Assembly: GCA_016218905.1 (NCBI GenBank)
Contig: JACRCS010001038.1
Span: forward strand, 1 to 10,750
Length of the DNA: 10,750 nt
Reading direction: 5' to 3'
Origin: Deltaproteobacteria bacterium
Lineage (GTDB): Bacteria; Desulfobacterota_C; Deferrisomatia; Deferrisomatales; JACRMM01
Below, piece after piece: positions 1-6,312 of the stretch; the first letter of the stretch is position 1, and the number at the start of each line of letters is the position of its first letter. The position numbers and the translations under genes were made by a program. The notes under the pieces were generated by a model. The model did no database searches, was not told where the DNA came from, and saw only the letters and a list, made by a program, of their open reading frames with translations.

Positions 1-343
1 CCGACGGCAATCCTCGAATTTGAGGTTCCCCTCGCCGGCTTTCCTGACGAACGGACGTATAGCGCGCGGAGGGTGGACGTCAAACCAGGCAATCGAAGTG
101 GGGCACGGCGAGTCGCTCGCTCGCAGTCACACGGTCCAAGGTCGGGCAGAGCGACCTCGGACAAAGCAGGCGCCGAGCAGGGTTCCCAGGTTCCAGGACA
201 GGCGTTCGCGACGAAGAAGCTGGGCGGCCGCCGCAGGTCGAGAACGTGAAGTGGAGAGAGACGACGGCTTTTGCACGACAGGAGAGACAAGGCCGCGTGC
301 GTTCCACGAATGCCTGCCGGAAGGCCGAGCACGCGCGCAAGGC

Positions 344-366
344 GATCGCCGGACTTTCCGGCGATC
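344..366. repeat. Perfect 10-bp inverted repeat (stem-loop)
   Basis: GATCGCCGGA at 344-353 is followed by a three-base spacer (CTT) and its exact reverse complement at 357-366. The transcript would form a strong 10-bp hairpin. There is no T-run on either side, so it does not look like a classical intrinsic terminator. It could mark the end of an unrecognised upstream gene or be a small interspersed palindrome. Confidence 0.5.
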
Positions 367-487
367 AACGCCGCGGAAGAGGGCGTTGCCCCGGCTCGCT
401 TTGCGCGGCGCCCCGGCCATCGCTGTTTGCTGTCAGGGGAGCGCAGGGTGACAGGTTGCCGCGGGAACCTTATCATTTGGCTGCGTC

Positions 488-504
488 CCGCGGAGCCTCC
501 GCGG
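488..504. repeat. 7-bp inverted repeat upstream of the small plus-strand gene
   Basis: CCGCGGA at 488-494 and TCCGCGG at 498-504 are perfect complements around a GCC spacer. The hairpin would sit in the 5' leader about 33 bases before the ATG at 538, ahead of the purine-rich ribosome-binding stretch. A role in leader structure is possible but unproven. Confidence 0.35.
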
Positions 505-537
505 AGCGGCGTAGCCGAGGGGAGAAGGGAGAGCCTC

Positions 538-865
538 ATGGTGCCGAAACGGACAGAGAACTGGGATGCCGGTGACTTTTATCGAGAGTTTCGGAAGATC
601 GCCGGCGAGGCGACCGACGGTGTGTTTCGAGAGAAGTTCAACTCACTGGCGGTGGAACTCGAACCGTTGGGCCGGGAGTCATCGTTGAGAAAATGGCTGC
701 GGACGCAACTTGGACTCTCTGTTGGAAAAGGTTCAGGCGATCGGAGCCCGGAGTGGGTATTGCGGTAAGCCGCGCGGTTTCGAGGAGGAGTGTGAGGCAC
801 TTTATCACGAGGTGAACAAGGCGATAGCTGACGTCCGTGCGCTGCGAGAGGTATGTTTCGTGTGA
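538..865 (+). pseudogene. Small hypothetical protein gene, apparently frameshifted
   Basis: I do not recognise the product. An ATG at 538 is preceded by a purine-rich stretch (GGGGAGAAGGGAGAG) and opens a frame with a natural acidic/basic composition (starting MVPKRTENWDAG). That frame closes at 768 after an unconvincing tail (GKGSGDRSPEWVLR). From about position 713 the next frame over reads on in the same style (DSLLEKVQAIGARSG, then EEECEALYHEVNKAIADVRA) to a TGA at 863-865. Removing one G near 712-713 joins the two halves into one soluble, probably helical protein of about 108 residues. It is the only gene I support on the plus strand and it converges on the carbonic-anhydrase-like gene. 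The frameshift may be real or an assembly indel. If no frameshift exists, the gene is 538-768 with 76 residues. Confidence 0.45.
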
Positions 866-1246
866 CCGTCGCTTCCTCAAGGCCAGCGCCGGCATTCGCC
901 GGCGGAAGAGAAGAGTCCTCGCAACCGGTCCTTCATCGCCCTGGGTGCGAGACTCTGATTCTCATGGGCAGGAACGCACCAGACCTCGAAGGACCCGCCC
1001 TGTTGTTCCAGGCGGCCACGGAGCACTCCAATTTCTGATCACGTTACCGGAACGCGCTCGAAGCTCTACATCCAACCGGACGTAGCTACAGGAAAAGGAA
1101 AATGCAATGATCGATGCGATGTCTCGGGTACTACCATGTGATTGATATCCACCGGAGAGAAACTCAGTCTGTCCTGCAGGAACAGCCTGTCTGCGGGTCT
1201 GTGGGAAGACGGCTTCTCATGAATTGGAGGCTCACCCATTGGCGGA
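866..1246. other. Convergent intergenic region, no supported gene
   Basis: This stretch lies between the 3' ends of the small plus-strand gene and the minus-strand carbonic-anhydrase-like gene. A perfect 7-bp stem-loop sits at 887-904. A 61-codon frame opens at 853 but is compositionally unconvincing. An A-rich ribosome-binding-like sequence before an ATG at 1107 leads to only 12 codons. I see no recognisable protein or RNA here. Confidence 0.4.
887..904 (+). terminator. Possible terminator hairpin after the small plus-strand gene
   Basis: CGCCGGC at 887-893, loop ATTC, and GCCGGCG at 898-904 form a perfect 7-bp GC stem about 21 bases after the stop at 865. No T-run follows (the next bases are GAAGAGAAGAG), so an intrinsic terminator is not established. 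The position just downstream of a gene is the main argument. Confidence 0.25.
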
Positions 1247-1768
1247 TCAGCCTATTCGCCGAAGACCGGCAGGGTAGCGGCGAGACGCCAGGTCCGCATA
1301 GAGGTCCTTGTAAAACTGCCACTCCTCTTTGTGCCGGTCGGTGACCTGCCCGATGACCTTCGCGGGGATACCCACGGCGATGGCCCCGTCCGGGATGTAC
1401 CCGCGCACCAGGGCGCCCTCTCCGATGATTGCCCAGTCGCCGACGACGGAGTAGTCGCCGAGGATGGCTCCGATGCCGACGACCGCGTGGTCCTTCACGG
1501 TGCAGTTGTGGAGGATCGAGCCGTGGCCGAGTTGGACGTAGGAGCCCACCACGGTCCGGCCGCCGTCGCGGGCGTGGATAACCGCGTTCTCCTGCACCGA
1601 CGAGCGGTCGCCGATGACGATGGTCCCGTAATCTCCCCGGATCCGGACCCCCATGCCGATGAAGCAGGCCTCGCCGATCGTGACGTCGCCCACGATGTCG
1701 GCAGACTCCGGCACGAAAGAGGTATTGCCGATCGTCGGCCGCTTCCCCTCAAATTCGTAAATGGCCAT
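1247..1768 (-). CDS. Gamma-carbonic-anhydrase-like hexapeptide-repeat protein (YrdA/PaaY type)
   Basis: A 173-residue left-handed beta-helix protein of the gamma carbonic anhydrase-like family, which forms trimers with a metal at each subunit interface and in some members hydrates CO2. Repeated hexapeptide turns (I/V-G-x-x-x-x) run from about residue 27 to 140. The three expected metal-ligand histidines are visible: His65 (AVIHA), His82 (QLGHG) and His87 (SILHN). The conserved Arg44 and Asp46 (RIRGD) and Gln59 are present, while the acidic residue after the Gln is Glu60 instead of the usual Asp. Length matches the family. The start at 1768 is supported by AGGAGGT about 8 bases upstream. It follows the PNPOx-like gene by 42 bases and is probably the last gene of that transcription unit. 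True carbonic anhydrase activity cannot be read from sequence; many relatives are of unknown or acyl-CoA-related function. Confidence 0.9.
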   Translation of the reverse strand: MAIYEFEGKRPTIGNTSFVPESADIVGDVTIGEACFIGMGVRIRGDYGTIVIGDRSSVQENAVIHARDGGRTVVGSYVQLGHGSILHNCTVKDHAVVGIGAILGDYSVVGDWAIIGEGALVRGYIPDGAIAVGIPAKVIGQVTDRHKEEWQFYKDLYADLASRRYPAGLRRIG

Positions 1769-1810
1769 CCCCGCGACCTCCTGGTCTCCTGGTCCCTGTG
1801 CTCTGCCGTC

Positions 1811-2223
1811 CTATGCCTCACCCAGGAACTCCTCCTCCCCGGACGCATCCCAGCATCCGACGACCGGCGGGTGCTGGAGGACGCGGAGCAGGACGAGGTG
1901 CTGGATCTCTTCGCCCTTGCCGCAGCCTGCGGTCTTCTGCGCCCGGCCGCGGATCCCGTCCCTCACTGGAGCGGCAGTCTCCTCCCTCACCTTCTCAAGG
2001 TAGATGCGCACTTCTTTGTACCTCCCCTCCTGAAAGGCAAAGGCGGCCTTCGGGTTTTCCTGGAGGTTCGCGTGGGTCAACCGGTCAGCCATGGCGAATG
2101 CCGACGTCCCGTCCTTCATCACCTGCGGCTTCGAGAAGACGGCGATGTTCGTATCGCCAGCTCGAATTGAAATGGCCAGCATGCCCGTACCCCGGTCCTG
2201 GTGAAGTAGTCTCGCCAGTTCAC
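1811..2223 (-). pseudogene. PNPOx-like FMN-binding split-barrel protein, one frameshift
   Basis: The downstream frame contains features of pyridoxamine 5'-phosphate-oxidase-related small flavoproteins: an early strand (GTGMLAISIRAGD), then IAVFSKPQVMKDGTSAF, DRLTHANLQENPKAAFAF and RIYLEKVREE, ending EEFLGEA. The family normally begins with an Asn-Trp-Gln/Arg-Asp-Tyr-Phe segment. That segment (VNWRDYFTRT) is found in another frame, starting at a GTG at 2223-2221 with AAGGAGGA six bases before it. One missing base near 2190-2195, in the run of four G/C after ACC, joins it to GTGMLA and gives about 137 residues. Without the frameshift, an ATG at 2269 would open the downstream frame, but it has no ribosome-binding site. 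Such proteins usually bind FMN or F420 and reduce or oxidise small cofactors; the substrate is unknown. The gene sits between the reductase and the carbonic-anhydrase-like gene. Confidence 0.7.
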
Positions 2224-2411
2224 TCCGCTCCTCCTTCCAACGAAGGGTGCCGTCTGGGGCGAAGAGCATACTCGCCGACGGCGGGGGGGCAACCTGACCC
2301 CCGGACCCTGGATGGCGACTGCGGGTCCGATCGAATCGAGAAGGGGACGCCCTGAGCAACGCACTTCGATGTGGGACCAGCCCCCAGTTTTGGTGGCTGA
2401 GCATGGGACGG
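2224..2411. other. Spacer between the reductase and the PNPOx-like gene
   Basis: A 188-base spacer with no supported gene. It contains a run of seven G (plus strand, about 2284-2290) and an imperfect short hairpin near 2380-2400 (AGCCCCC against GGTGGCT). Neither makes a convincing terminator or promoter, so co-transcription of the flanking genes is neither shown nor excluded. Confidence 0.3.
2229..2236 (-). promoter_or_regulatory. Strong ribosome-binding site that sets the GTG start at 2223
   Basis: On the minus strand AAGGAGGA is followed by five bases (GCGGA) and GTG. It is one of the best Shine-Dalgarno sequences in the window, and it belongs to a frame that shows the family N-terminus but runs out of frame with the rest of the gene. 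It is key evidence that the reading frame has been broken. Confidence 0.65.
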
Positions 2412-4715
2412 CTATCGGCTCCAGCCCTGAGGGATAGCGTCGGCCTTCTGACCCTCTTCCGGGTCGAGCTCGCAGGATCCGCCGGCGCAGGCCTGTTCCC
2501 TTGCGCCTTGCGTCGAGTCCTCGGTCTCGTAGAGGACGATCCTGGAGAAGTCCGACTCCGGGAGCCTCTCGGTCTGCCTCAGATACTCCTCTTCGGAGAT
2601 CGCCTCGTAGGGAGGGAGGTGATAGACGGTCTTCGCCGTGGGGAGAAAGGAGAGGCCGCCGAGCAAGTCCCAGTGGTTGTAGATCCAGTTCGTGGTCTCG
2701 ATCCACTCATCGGGTCCCACGGAGATGGTGACCGAGGGATTGTGCTCTGTGTAGTTTAGCCGGACCATGCTCCAGTACTCCAGTTGGTCCAAGGCAGTGA
2801 GATCGCCTCTCGTGACGCTTCCCACCGGGGCCCGCACGGGGAATTCGAGGACGAAGGTTGCGGCCGAGGTCTCCGTTTGCCCCGCTTCCGGAACAACCGG
2901 AAACTTCTGTTCTCTGAGGAGCGCCAACAGTGGATCCGTCGCCGAGATGCGGATCCTTCTCAGGTAGTACCGGGCGAAGCGAGGGTGCATGCCCGACGCG
3001 GAGTCGACGAGTTGGGAGACGGTGCCTGACGGCTTCACGCAGGTGACCGCTGCCGATGGATGGATGCCGAAGCGCTCGGAGTAGGCGCGATTCGCCTCCA
3101 CGGCGGTTTCCTTGAGTCTTGCGAGCACCGCGACATTTCGGACGACCGAGCAGTCCCACTGACCCGTGATGGAAACGCCCAAGAGCCGCTCCTCCTCGCA
3201 GTTTGCCTGCCACTCGGGCGACAGATACGGGAAGTCGGTCAGCATCGACTGATAGCTGCCCAGCAAGGCCGCGATCTTCATCTTCTCTCGAAGGATCTCC
3301 TCGTTGTCCTCGGCCCGGGCGACGACCTCCGCCAGATTGCAGAACTGCTTGGATCGGAGCACGATCTCGCCGCAGGGATTGGTGCCGCTCCTCGGCCAGT
3401 GCACCGCAAAGTTCTTCCAGCGACGTGGCGGAACCTGAGTCGGAAGGGCCCCTCGGTTCCAGAGCCCCCGCTCCCCCGTCCCGCTGCGCGCCAGCGCAAG
3501 CCATTCCTCCAGGAAGTCCGCCGCGAGCGGCTTGTGGTTGTATACGGCAGAGTTGTTGGCGACCGCGCGCTGGGGCTCGGCAAGGTAGAAGTGACCCGCC
3601 TTGGCCTTGCGCATGTCTTCGTCGTCGACGTCGGACAGGGAGATCAGGGCGGCCCGACGCACTCCACCCATCTCCACGACCTCTCCGATCGTGCAGATGA
3701 TGTCGTGAACTTCCAGGCTGCGCAACCGCCGGCCTTGGGCCCCAAGGATCTTCGTGCGAGCGAAAGAGAGAAGGCTCTGCAGCGGCTTGGGCCCGGAACT
3801 GCGCCCGCCCATGGTGCGAAGCCGCGCGCCCGCCGGTCTCAGCAGAGAGAAGTCGAAGCCGATGTCTTTGCCCCCATACCAGGCGCGAAGGCCGGCGGTC
3901 ACGGCGTCTCCCCACCCATCCTTGCTGTCCGCCACGACGTGGGTCGGAAGGACCTCACCGGCTTGGCGCTCCACGATGGGCAGCAGTTGGACGTTCTGGG
4001 CTTCGACGGAGAAGCCGACGCCTACGCCGCTCATGAGGAGAAAGATGATCTCGGCGAAGTCCTCGACGCGGGTCGGTGCGATGAACGCGCAGTTATACGC
4101 CGCAGCATTGTTCGTCCTGGCCGCCTCCCCTGCCGACCAGAGCAGCCGCATGGACGGCATCACCCGCTGGCGCAGGATCGCCTGCCTCACCTCCTCATAC
4201 TCCTCTCGGGAGAGGCGGTCGGCCAGACGCTCCCGCATGAAGTCGACGTAACGATCGACGGTTTCCACCCACGTCTCCCGCCGGCCCTCCTCATCGATCC
4301 AGCGCGAGTAGGTTCGGTAGTAGATGAACTCCGAAAGGGGAGTGGAGAAGTACTTCTTGCTCTCCGCCGCGAGCGCACGCACGCGTTCGGGGACCGCCTT
4401 TGCCTTTTGACGGAAACGCGCCCGTTCGTGCCGGTACAAGATGTAGGCCTTTGCCGTCTTCGGAAAATCGTGGAGAATCAGCGCCTCTTCCACGAAGTCC
4501 TGGATTTCCTCGACGGAAGGCAGGTGCCCGGCGGGCAGTCGGCGTTCGAGCTCCGCGATGACCGCAGCGCTCATCCGCTGCGGATCCGAATTCGCATCGC
4601 CTTCTGTGCTTGCCTCCATCGCGAGGCGAATCGCTCGCTCGATCCGGCCCTGCTCGAAGGGGACCAGCCTTCCGTCACGTTTCCTGAGTTGGGAGAAACC
4701 GAACGGTTCGACCAT
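2412..4715 (-). CDS. Adenosylcobalamin-dependent ribonucleoside-triphosphate reductase (class II)
   Basis: Class II ribonucleotide reductase of the RtpR type, 767 residues from this start. It converts ribonucleoside triphosphates to 2'-deoxy forms using a thiyl radical generated by adenosylcobalamin, and works without oxygen. An N-terminal ATP-cone-like region is seen at about 8-100 (LRKRDGRLVPFEQGRIERAI onward). The catalytic barrel carries Cys209 (YNCAF), the thiyl-forming Cys448 with Glu450 (NPCGE), and Cys459 (FCNL). Further family motifs are GVGVGFSVE, KPSGTVSQ and NYTEHNPSV. The C-terminal thiol pair CAGGSC (Cys743, Cys748) re-reduces the active site. Cys209 and Cys459 are the expected reducing pair. 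The start is the ATG at 4715: GGAGGT lies four bases before it and the ATG overlaps the stop of the preceding small gene. A TTG 12 codons upstream would also be in frame but lacks such support. No cobalamin riboswitch is apparent upstream. The frame is uninterrupted and all key residues are present. Confidence 0.96.
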   Translation of the reverse strand: MVEPFGFSQLRKRDGRLVPFEQGRIERAIRLAMEASTEGDANSDPQRMSAAVIAELERRLPAGHLPSVEEIQDFVEEALILHDFPKTAKAYILYRHERARFRQKAKAVPERVRALAAESKKYFSTPLSEFIYYRTYSRWIDEEGRRETWVETVDRYVDFMRERLADRLSREEYEEVRQAILRQRVMPSMRLLWSAGEAARTNNAAAYNCAFIAPTRVEDFAEIIFLLMSGVGVGFSVEAQNVQLLPIVERQAGEVLPTHVVADSKDGWGDAVTAGLRAWYGGKDIGFDFSLLRPAGARLRTMGGRSSGPKPLQSLLSFARTKILGAQGRRLRSLEVHDIICTIGEVVEMGGVRRAALISLSDVDDEDMRKAKAGHFYLAEPQRAVANNSAVYNHKPLAADFLEEWLALARSGTGERGLWNRGALPTQVPPRRWKNFAVHWPRSGTNPCGEIVLRSKQFCNLAEVVARAEDNEEILREKMKIAALLGSYQSMLTDFPYLSPEWQANCEEERLLGVSITGQWDCSVVRNVAVLARLKETAVEANRAYSERFGIHPSAAVTCVKPSGTVSQLVDSASGMHPRFARYYLRRIRISATDPLLALLREQKFPVVPEAGQTETSAATFVLEFPVRAPVGSVTRGDLTALDQLEYWSMVRLNYTEHNPSVTISVGPDEWIETTNWIYNHWDLLGGLSFLPTAKTVYHLPPYEAISEEEYLRQTERLPESDFSRIVLYETEDSTQGAREQACAGGSCELDPEEGQKADAIPQGWSR

Positions 4716-4873
4716 CAGGACCTCCGCCGGTCGGCCACCTCCGAGCGACAAGCACTCGTGTGCCCGGTCATGTGCTGGATGACGTTGCCCCTCGACTCAT
4801 CGATGCGGATCGAAGCAAATGAGGAGCCGGGTTCCGAGACCGTCTCTACGACCGCGGTACTTATGTCGTTCAT
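4715..4873 (-). CDS. 52-residue hypothetical protein, stop/start-coupled on both sides
   Basis: I do not recognise the family. The protein begins MNDISTAVVETVSEPG, has a middle segment SIRIDESRGNVIQHM and ends with a basic tail (EVADRRRS). It contains one Cys and no transmembrane segment. Its ATG overlaps the TGA of the phosphoribosyltransferase (ATGA), and its own TGA overlaps the ATG of the reductase (TGATG). No Shine-Dalgarno precedes its ATG, as expected if translation is re-initiated by ribosomes finishing the upstream gene. The exact fit into the gap between two real genes is the main argument that it is translated; a chance frame is the alternative. A role linked to the reductase is only inference from coupling. 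Confidence 0.6.
   Translation of the reverse strand: MNDISTAVVETVSEPGSSFASIRIDESRGNVIQHMTGHTSACRSEVADRRRS
4720..4725 (-). promoter_or_regulatory. Ribosome-binding site of the reductase, inside the 52-residue gene
   Basis: GGAGGT, then CCTG, then ATG on the minus strand. The site lies within the last codons of the upstream small gene, whose TGA shares its A with this ATG. It decides the reductase start at 4715 over the upstream TTG at 4751. Confidence 0.7.
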
Positions 4874-5608
4874 GGGGGATGTTGTGCGTCGACGCGAACC
4901 CCGGACTTGCCGCCAGCGAAGGCGATATCTTCCCCCTCTGCGCTCTTGCTGCGTCTCGCCTCCTCCTCCCACGCGCGCCGAAGCAAGAGCTGCACGTCTT
5001 CGTCCGTCGTCTGGGAAAAGTCACGATACCACGCCCCGACGGCCCGGAAGGGCTCCGGCGTGGCCAGACAGACGACCTCGTCCGCCTCGCTCCGGATCTG
5101 CGCGATCGTGTCCTGCGGCGCCACGGGCACCGCGACGACGATGCGGCTTGCCCCGAGCTGGCGCGTGGCGGCCACCGCGGCGCGCATCGTGGCGCCCGTC
5201 GCCAGTCCGTCGTCGACCAGGATCACGCATCGCCTCGCCACATCCGGAGCCGGCCGCCCCCCACGGTAGGCCCGCGTCCTGCGCACGATCTCCGCTTCCT
5301 CACTCTGCACCACGCGGCGCTCGGTTTCCTCGGAATCCTCAGCATCTGCACCACATCCCGGTTCAGGACCTGTGCGCCTCCGGTGGCAATGGCTCCCATC
5401 GCCAGCTCCTCCTGGCCAGGCACTCCGAGCTTCCGCACGAGCACCAGATCCAGAGGGGCCTCGAGTTCCTTCGCCACCTCATACGCCACGGGCACACCAC
5501 CCCTGGCAGGGCAAGCACGAGCACGTCGGATCGGCCGTCAAAGCGCCGTAACGCCCCCGCCAACAGCTGCCCGGCCTCGGTTCGGTTCCCGTACGGCGCG
5601 TTCCTCAT
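4870..5608 (-). pseudogene. PRPP-type phosphoribosyltransferase-domain protein, two frameshifts
   Basis: Reconstructed length is about 246 residues. Three consecutive pieces in three frames match one family of stand-alone phosphoribosyltransferase-domain proteins. Piece one starts at the ATG at 5608 (GGAGGAG six bases upstream), MRNAPYGNRTEAGQLL, and reaches VLVLALP. Piece two begins [20 protein letters not shown] and contains [17 protein letters not shown] and ATGGAQVLN. Piece three runs from [16 protein letters not shown] through the PRPP-binding loop [14 protein letters not shown] (about residues 129-142) to AVGAWYRDFSQTTDEDV. One base is missing near 5501-5504 (run of G after CCA) and one near 5331-5333. 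The loop Asp-Asp and the Thr-Gly-Ala-Thr are intact. The family fold transfers or hydrolyses phosphoribosyl groups, but substrates of this branch are not known. It heads the coupled unit with the 52-residue gene and the reductase. Either it is inactivated or these are assembly indels. Confidence 0.8.
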
Positions 5609-5657
5609 CGCGTTCTCCTCCGCGACGATGCGAAGGCATCTCCCCAGATGATTGCAC

Positions 5658-5673
5658 TACCCCATCGGGGGGT
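5658..5673 (-). terminator. Short GC hairpin just after the small membrane protein gene
   Basis: On the minus strand ACCCC, a short loop, and GGGGT follow the stop codon of the 73-residue gene almost directly. The stem is only five pairs and no T-run follows, so termination here is doubtful; it may instead influence ribosome-binding of the next gene, which starts at 5608. Confidence 0.2.
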
Positions 5674-5675
5674 CG

Positions 5676-5897
5676 TCATTCCGTGTCCGCACCGCACTCA
5701 TTCATCGGACCGCATTCCAGGCTGTCGTCGGGCACGGTCCTCGCCCTCATAGCTCTGATGGCTCTCAGGTTCGTCATCGCTGAAGAGAGCTCCCGCGCCA
5801 CCCGTTGCCGGACAGCGGGAACCAGGAGGGGAGCAGTCAGCGCAAACCCCACTCCACCGATTGCTTTTGGAAGAAGACCTCTCATCAGTTTGGCCAT
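5676..5897 (-). CDS. 73-residue predicted single-helix membrane protein
   Basis: I do not recognise a named family with confidence; it loosely resembles small one-helix proteins of the DUF5132 kind. The start at 5897 has GGAGG eight bases upstream. A hydrophobic stretch at about residues 9-29 (LPKAIGGVGFALTAPLLVPA) is long enough for one membrane span, followed by a basic helical segment (RQRVARELSSAMTNLRAIRA). The tail is acidic and carries two cysteines, Cys62 and Cys68 (ECGPMNECG). By the positive-inside rule the basic segment after the helix suggests a cytoplasmic C-terminus. An in-frame extension to 6029 exists but reads through what looks like leader sequence. It lies 67 bases before the phosphoribosyltransferase start, so both may share a transcript. 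Function is unknown. Confidence 0.6.
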   Translation of the reverse strand: MAKLMRGLLPKAIGGVGFALTAPLLVPAVRQRVARELSSAMTNLRAIRAMRARTVPDDSLECGPMNECGADTE

Positions 5898-6312
5898 CGC
5901 ATGTTCCTCCGACCCGCCCCTGAGTTCTCCACTCTTCCCTTCCGCCACCTTTGCATCCCGACGTTCCGGGGCACAATCGAACACAAAGAACGTAATGACG
6001 ACCGAAGCGGACATCAACGGCCTCAGCAACTCGACGCCTCAGGATAAGACGGAGGAGAGGCCCTGTTTTTCCGACGTTTTCGAAGGAGCGGCATCGGCTT
6101 GGCCGCAGGAGGAGGCATCCTCAGGGAACGGGGTGGCGGGCGCCGGCGCCGGCTCCACGCCGAGGGTCCAGCCGTGGCTCGGACAGCGGGATTCTCTGTT
6201 CGGACGGCCACCGACCGCCCACGCGTCCGCGGCCCACCGCCGGGGAGCGCCTGACGCAGAGCCTCGAAGGCGAAGGCCCACCACTTCGCCCGAGAGCACC
6301 GCGCGACGTTTC
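5898..6312. other. Gene-poor gap between archease and the small membrane protein
   Basis: No supported gene on either strand. Frames running through it are extensions or shadows with Arg/Pro/Ala-rich composition. I looked here specifically for the missing C-terminal three quarters of RtcB and found no matching His/Asn motifs in any frame. The part next to 5898 is less GC-rich and is the most likely location of a promoter for the small membrane protein and the genes after it. Confidence 0.4.
5989..6017 (-). promoter_or_regulatory. Weak candidate sigma70-type promoter
   Basis: Reading the minus strand, TTGATG (6017-6012) and TACGTT (5994-5989) are separated by 17 bases. The -35 box matches four of six consensus positions and the -10 box about three. 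It lies roughly 90 bases before the start of the 73-residue gene in a comparatively AT-rich patch. This could drive the unit that continues into the phosphoribosyltransferase and reductase. The match is poor enough to occur by chance. Confidence 0.2.

Larger units (their letters stand above)
1..537. other. No supported gene; leader region of the small gene at 538
   Basis: I find no reading frame here with a recognisable domain or a convincing start on either strand. The open frames overlap one another and are rich in Arg, Ala and Gly, as expected of chance frames in GC-rich DNA. Two perfect inverted repeats are present, at 344-366 and 488-504, and the last 50 bases contain a purine-rich ribosome-binding stretch leading to the ATG at 538. 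The region could be a decayed gene or intergenic DNA; I cannot tell which. Confidence 0.4.

Noticed and set aside
853..1038. 61-codon plus-strand frame starting inside the end of the small gene
   Set aside because: No recognisable features, overlaps the corrected small gene and runs over the hairpin at 887-904.
1107..1145. 12-codon frame after an A-rich ribosome-binding-like sequence
   Set aside because: Too short to support; no continuation in the neighbouring frames that I could recognise.
1331..2170. 279-codon plus-strand open frame opposite the carbonic-anhydrase-like gene
   Set aside because: Asp/Val/Ala-rich antisense shadow of hexapeptide repeats; no start context and no family.
4716..4873. 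Cobalamin riboswitch or B12 box before the B12-dependent reductase
   Set aside because: I looked for a B12-box-like element upstream on the minus strand and found none. The space is filled by a small frame coupled at both ends, leaving no room for a riboswitch leader.
3060..5651. Very long plus-strand open frame (863 codons) opposite the reductase and phosphoribosyltransferase
   Set aside because: It is the antisense shadow of well-supported minus-strand genes; composition is Arg/Leu/Gly/Asp-rich with no domain, and it crosses several gene boundaries. GC-rich coding DNA commonly leaves such antisense frames open.
6030..6312. Remaining part of RtcB downstream of archease (archease inserted into rtcB)
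   Set aside because: No frame in this interval shows the His/Asn metal motifs or C-terminal RtcB segments, so simple insertion of archease into rtcB is not supported within the window.
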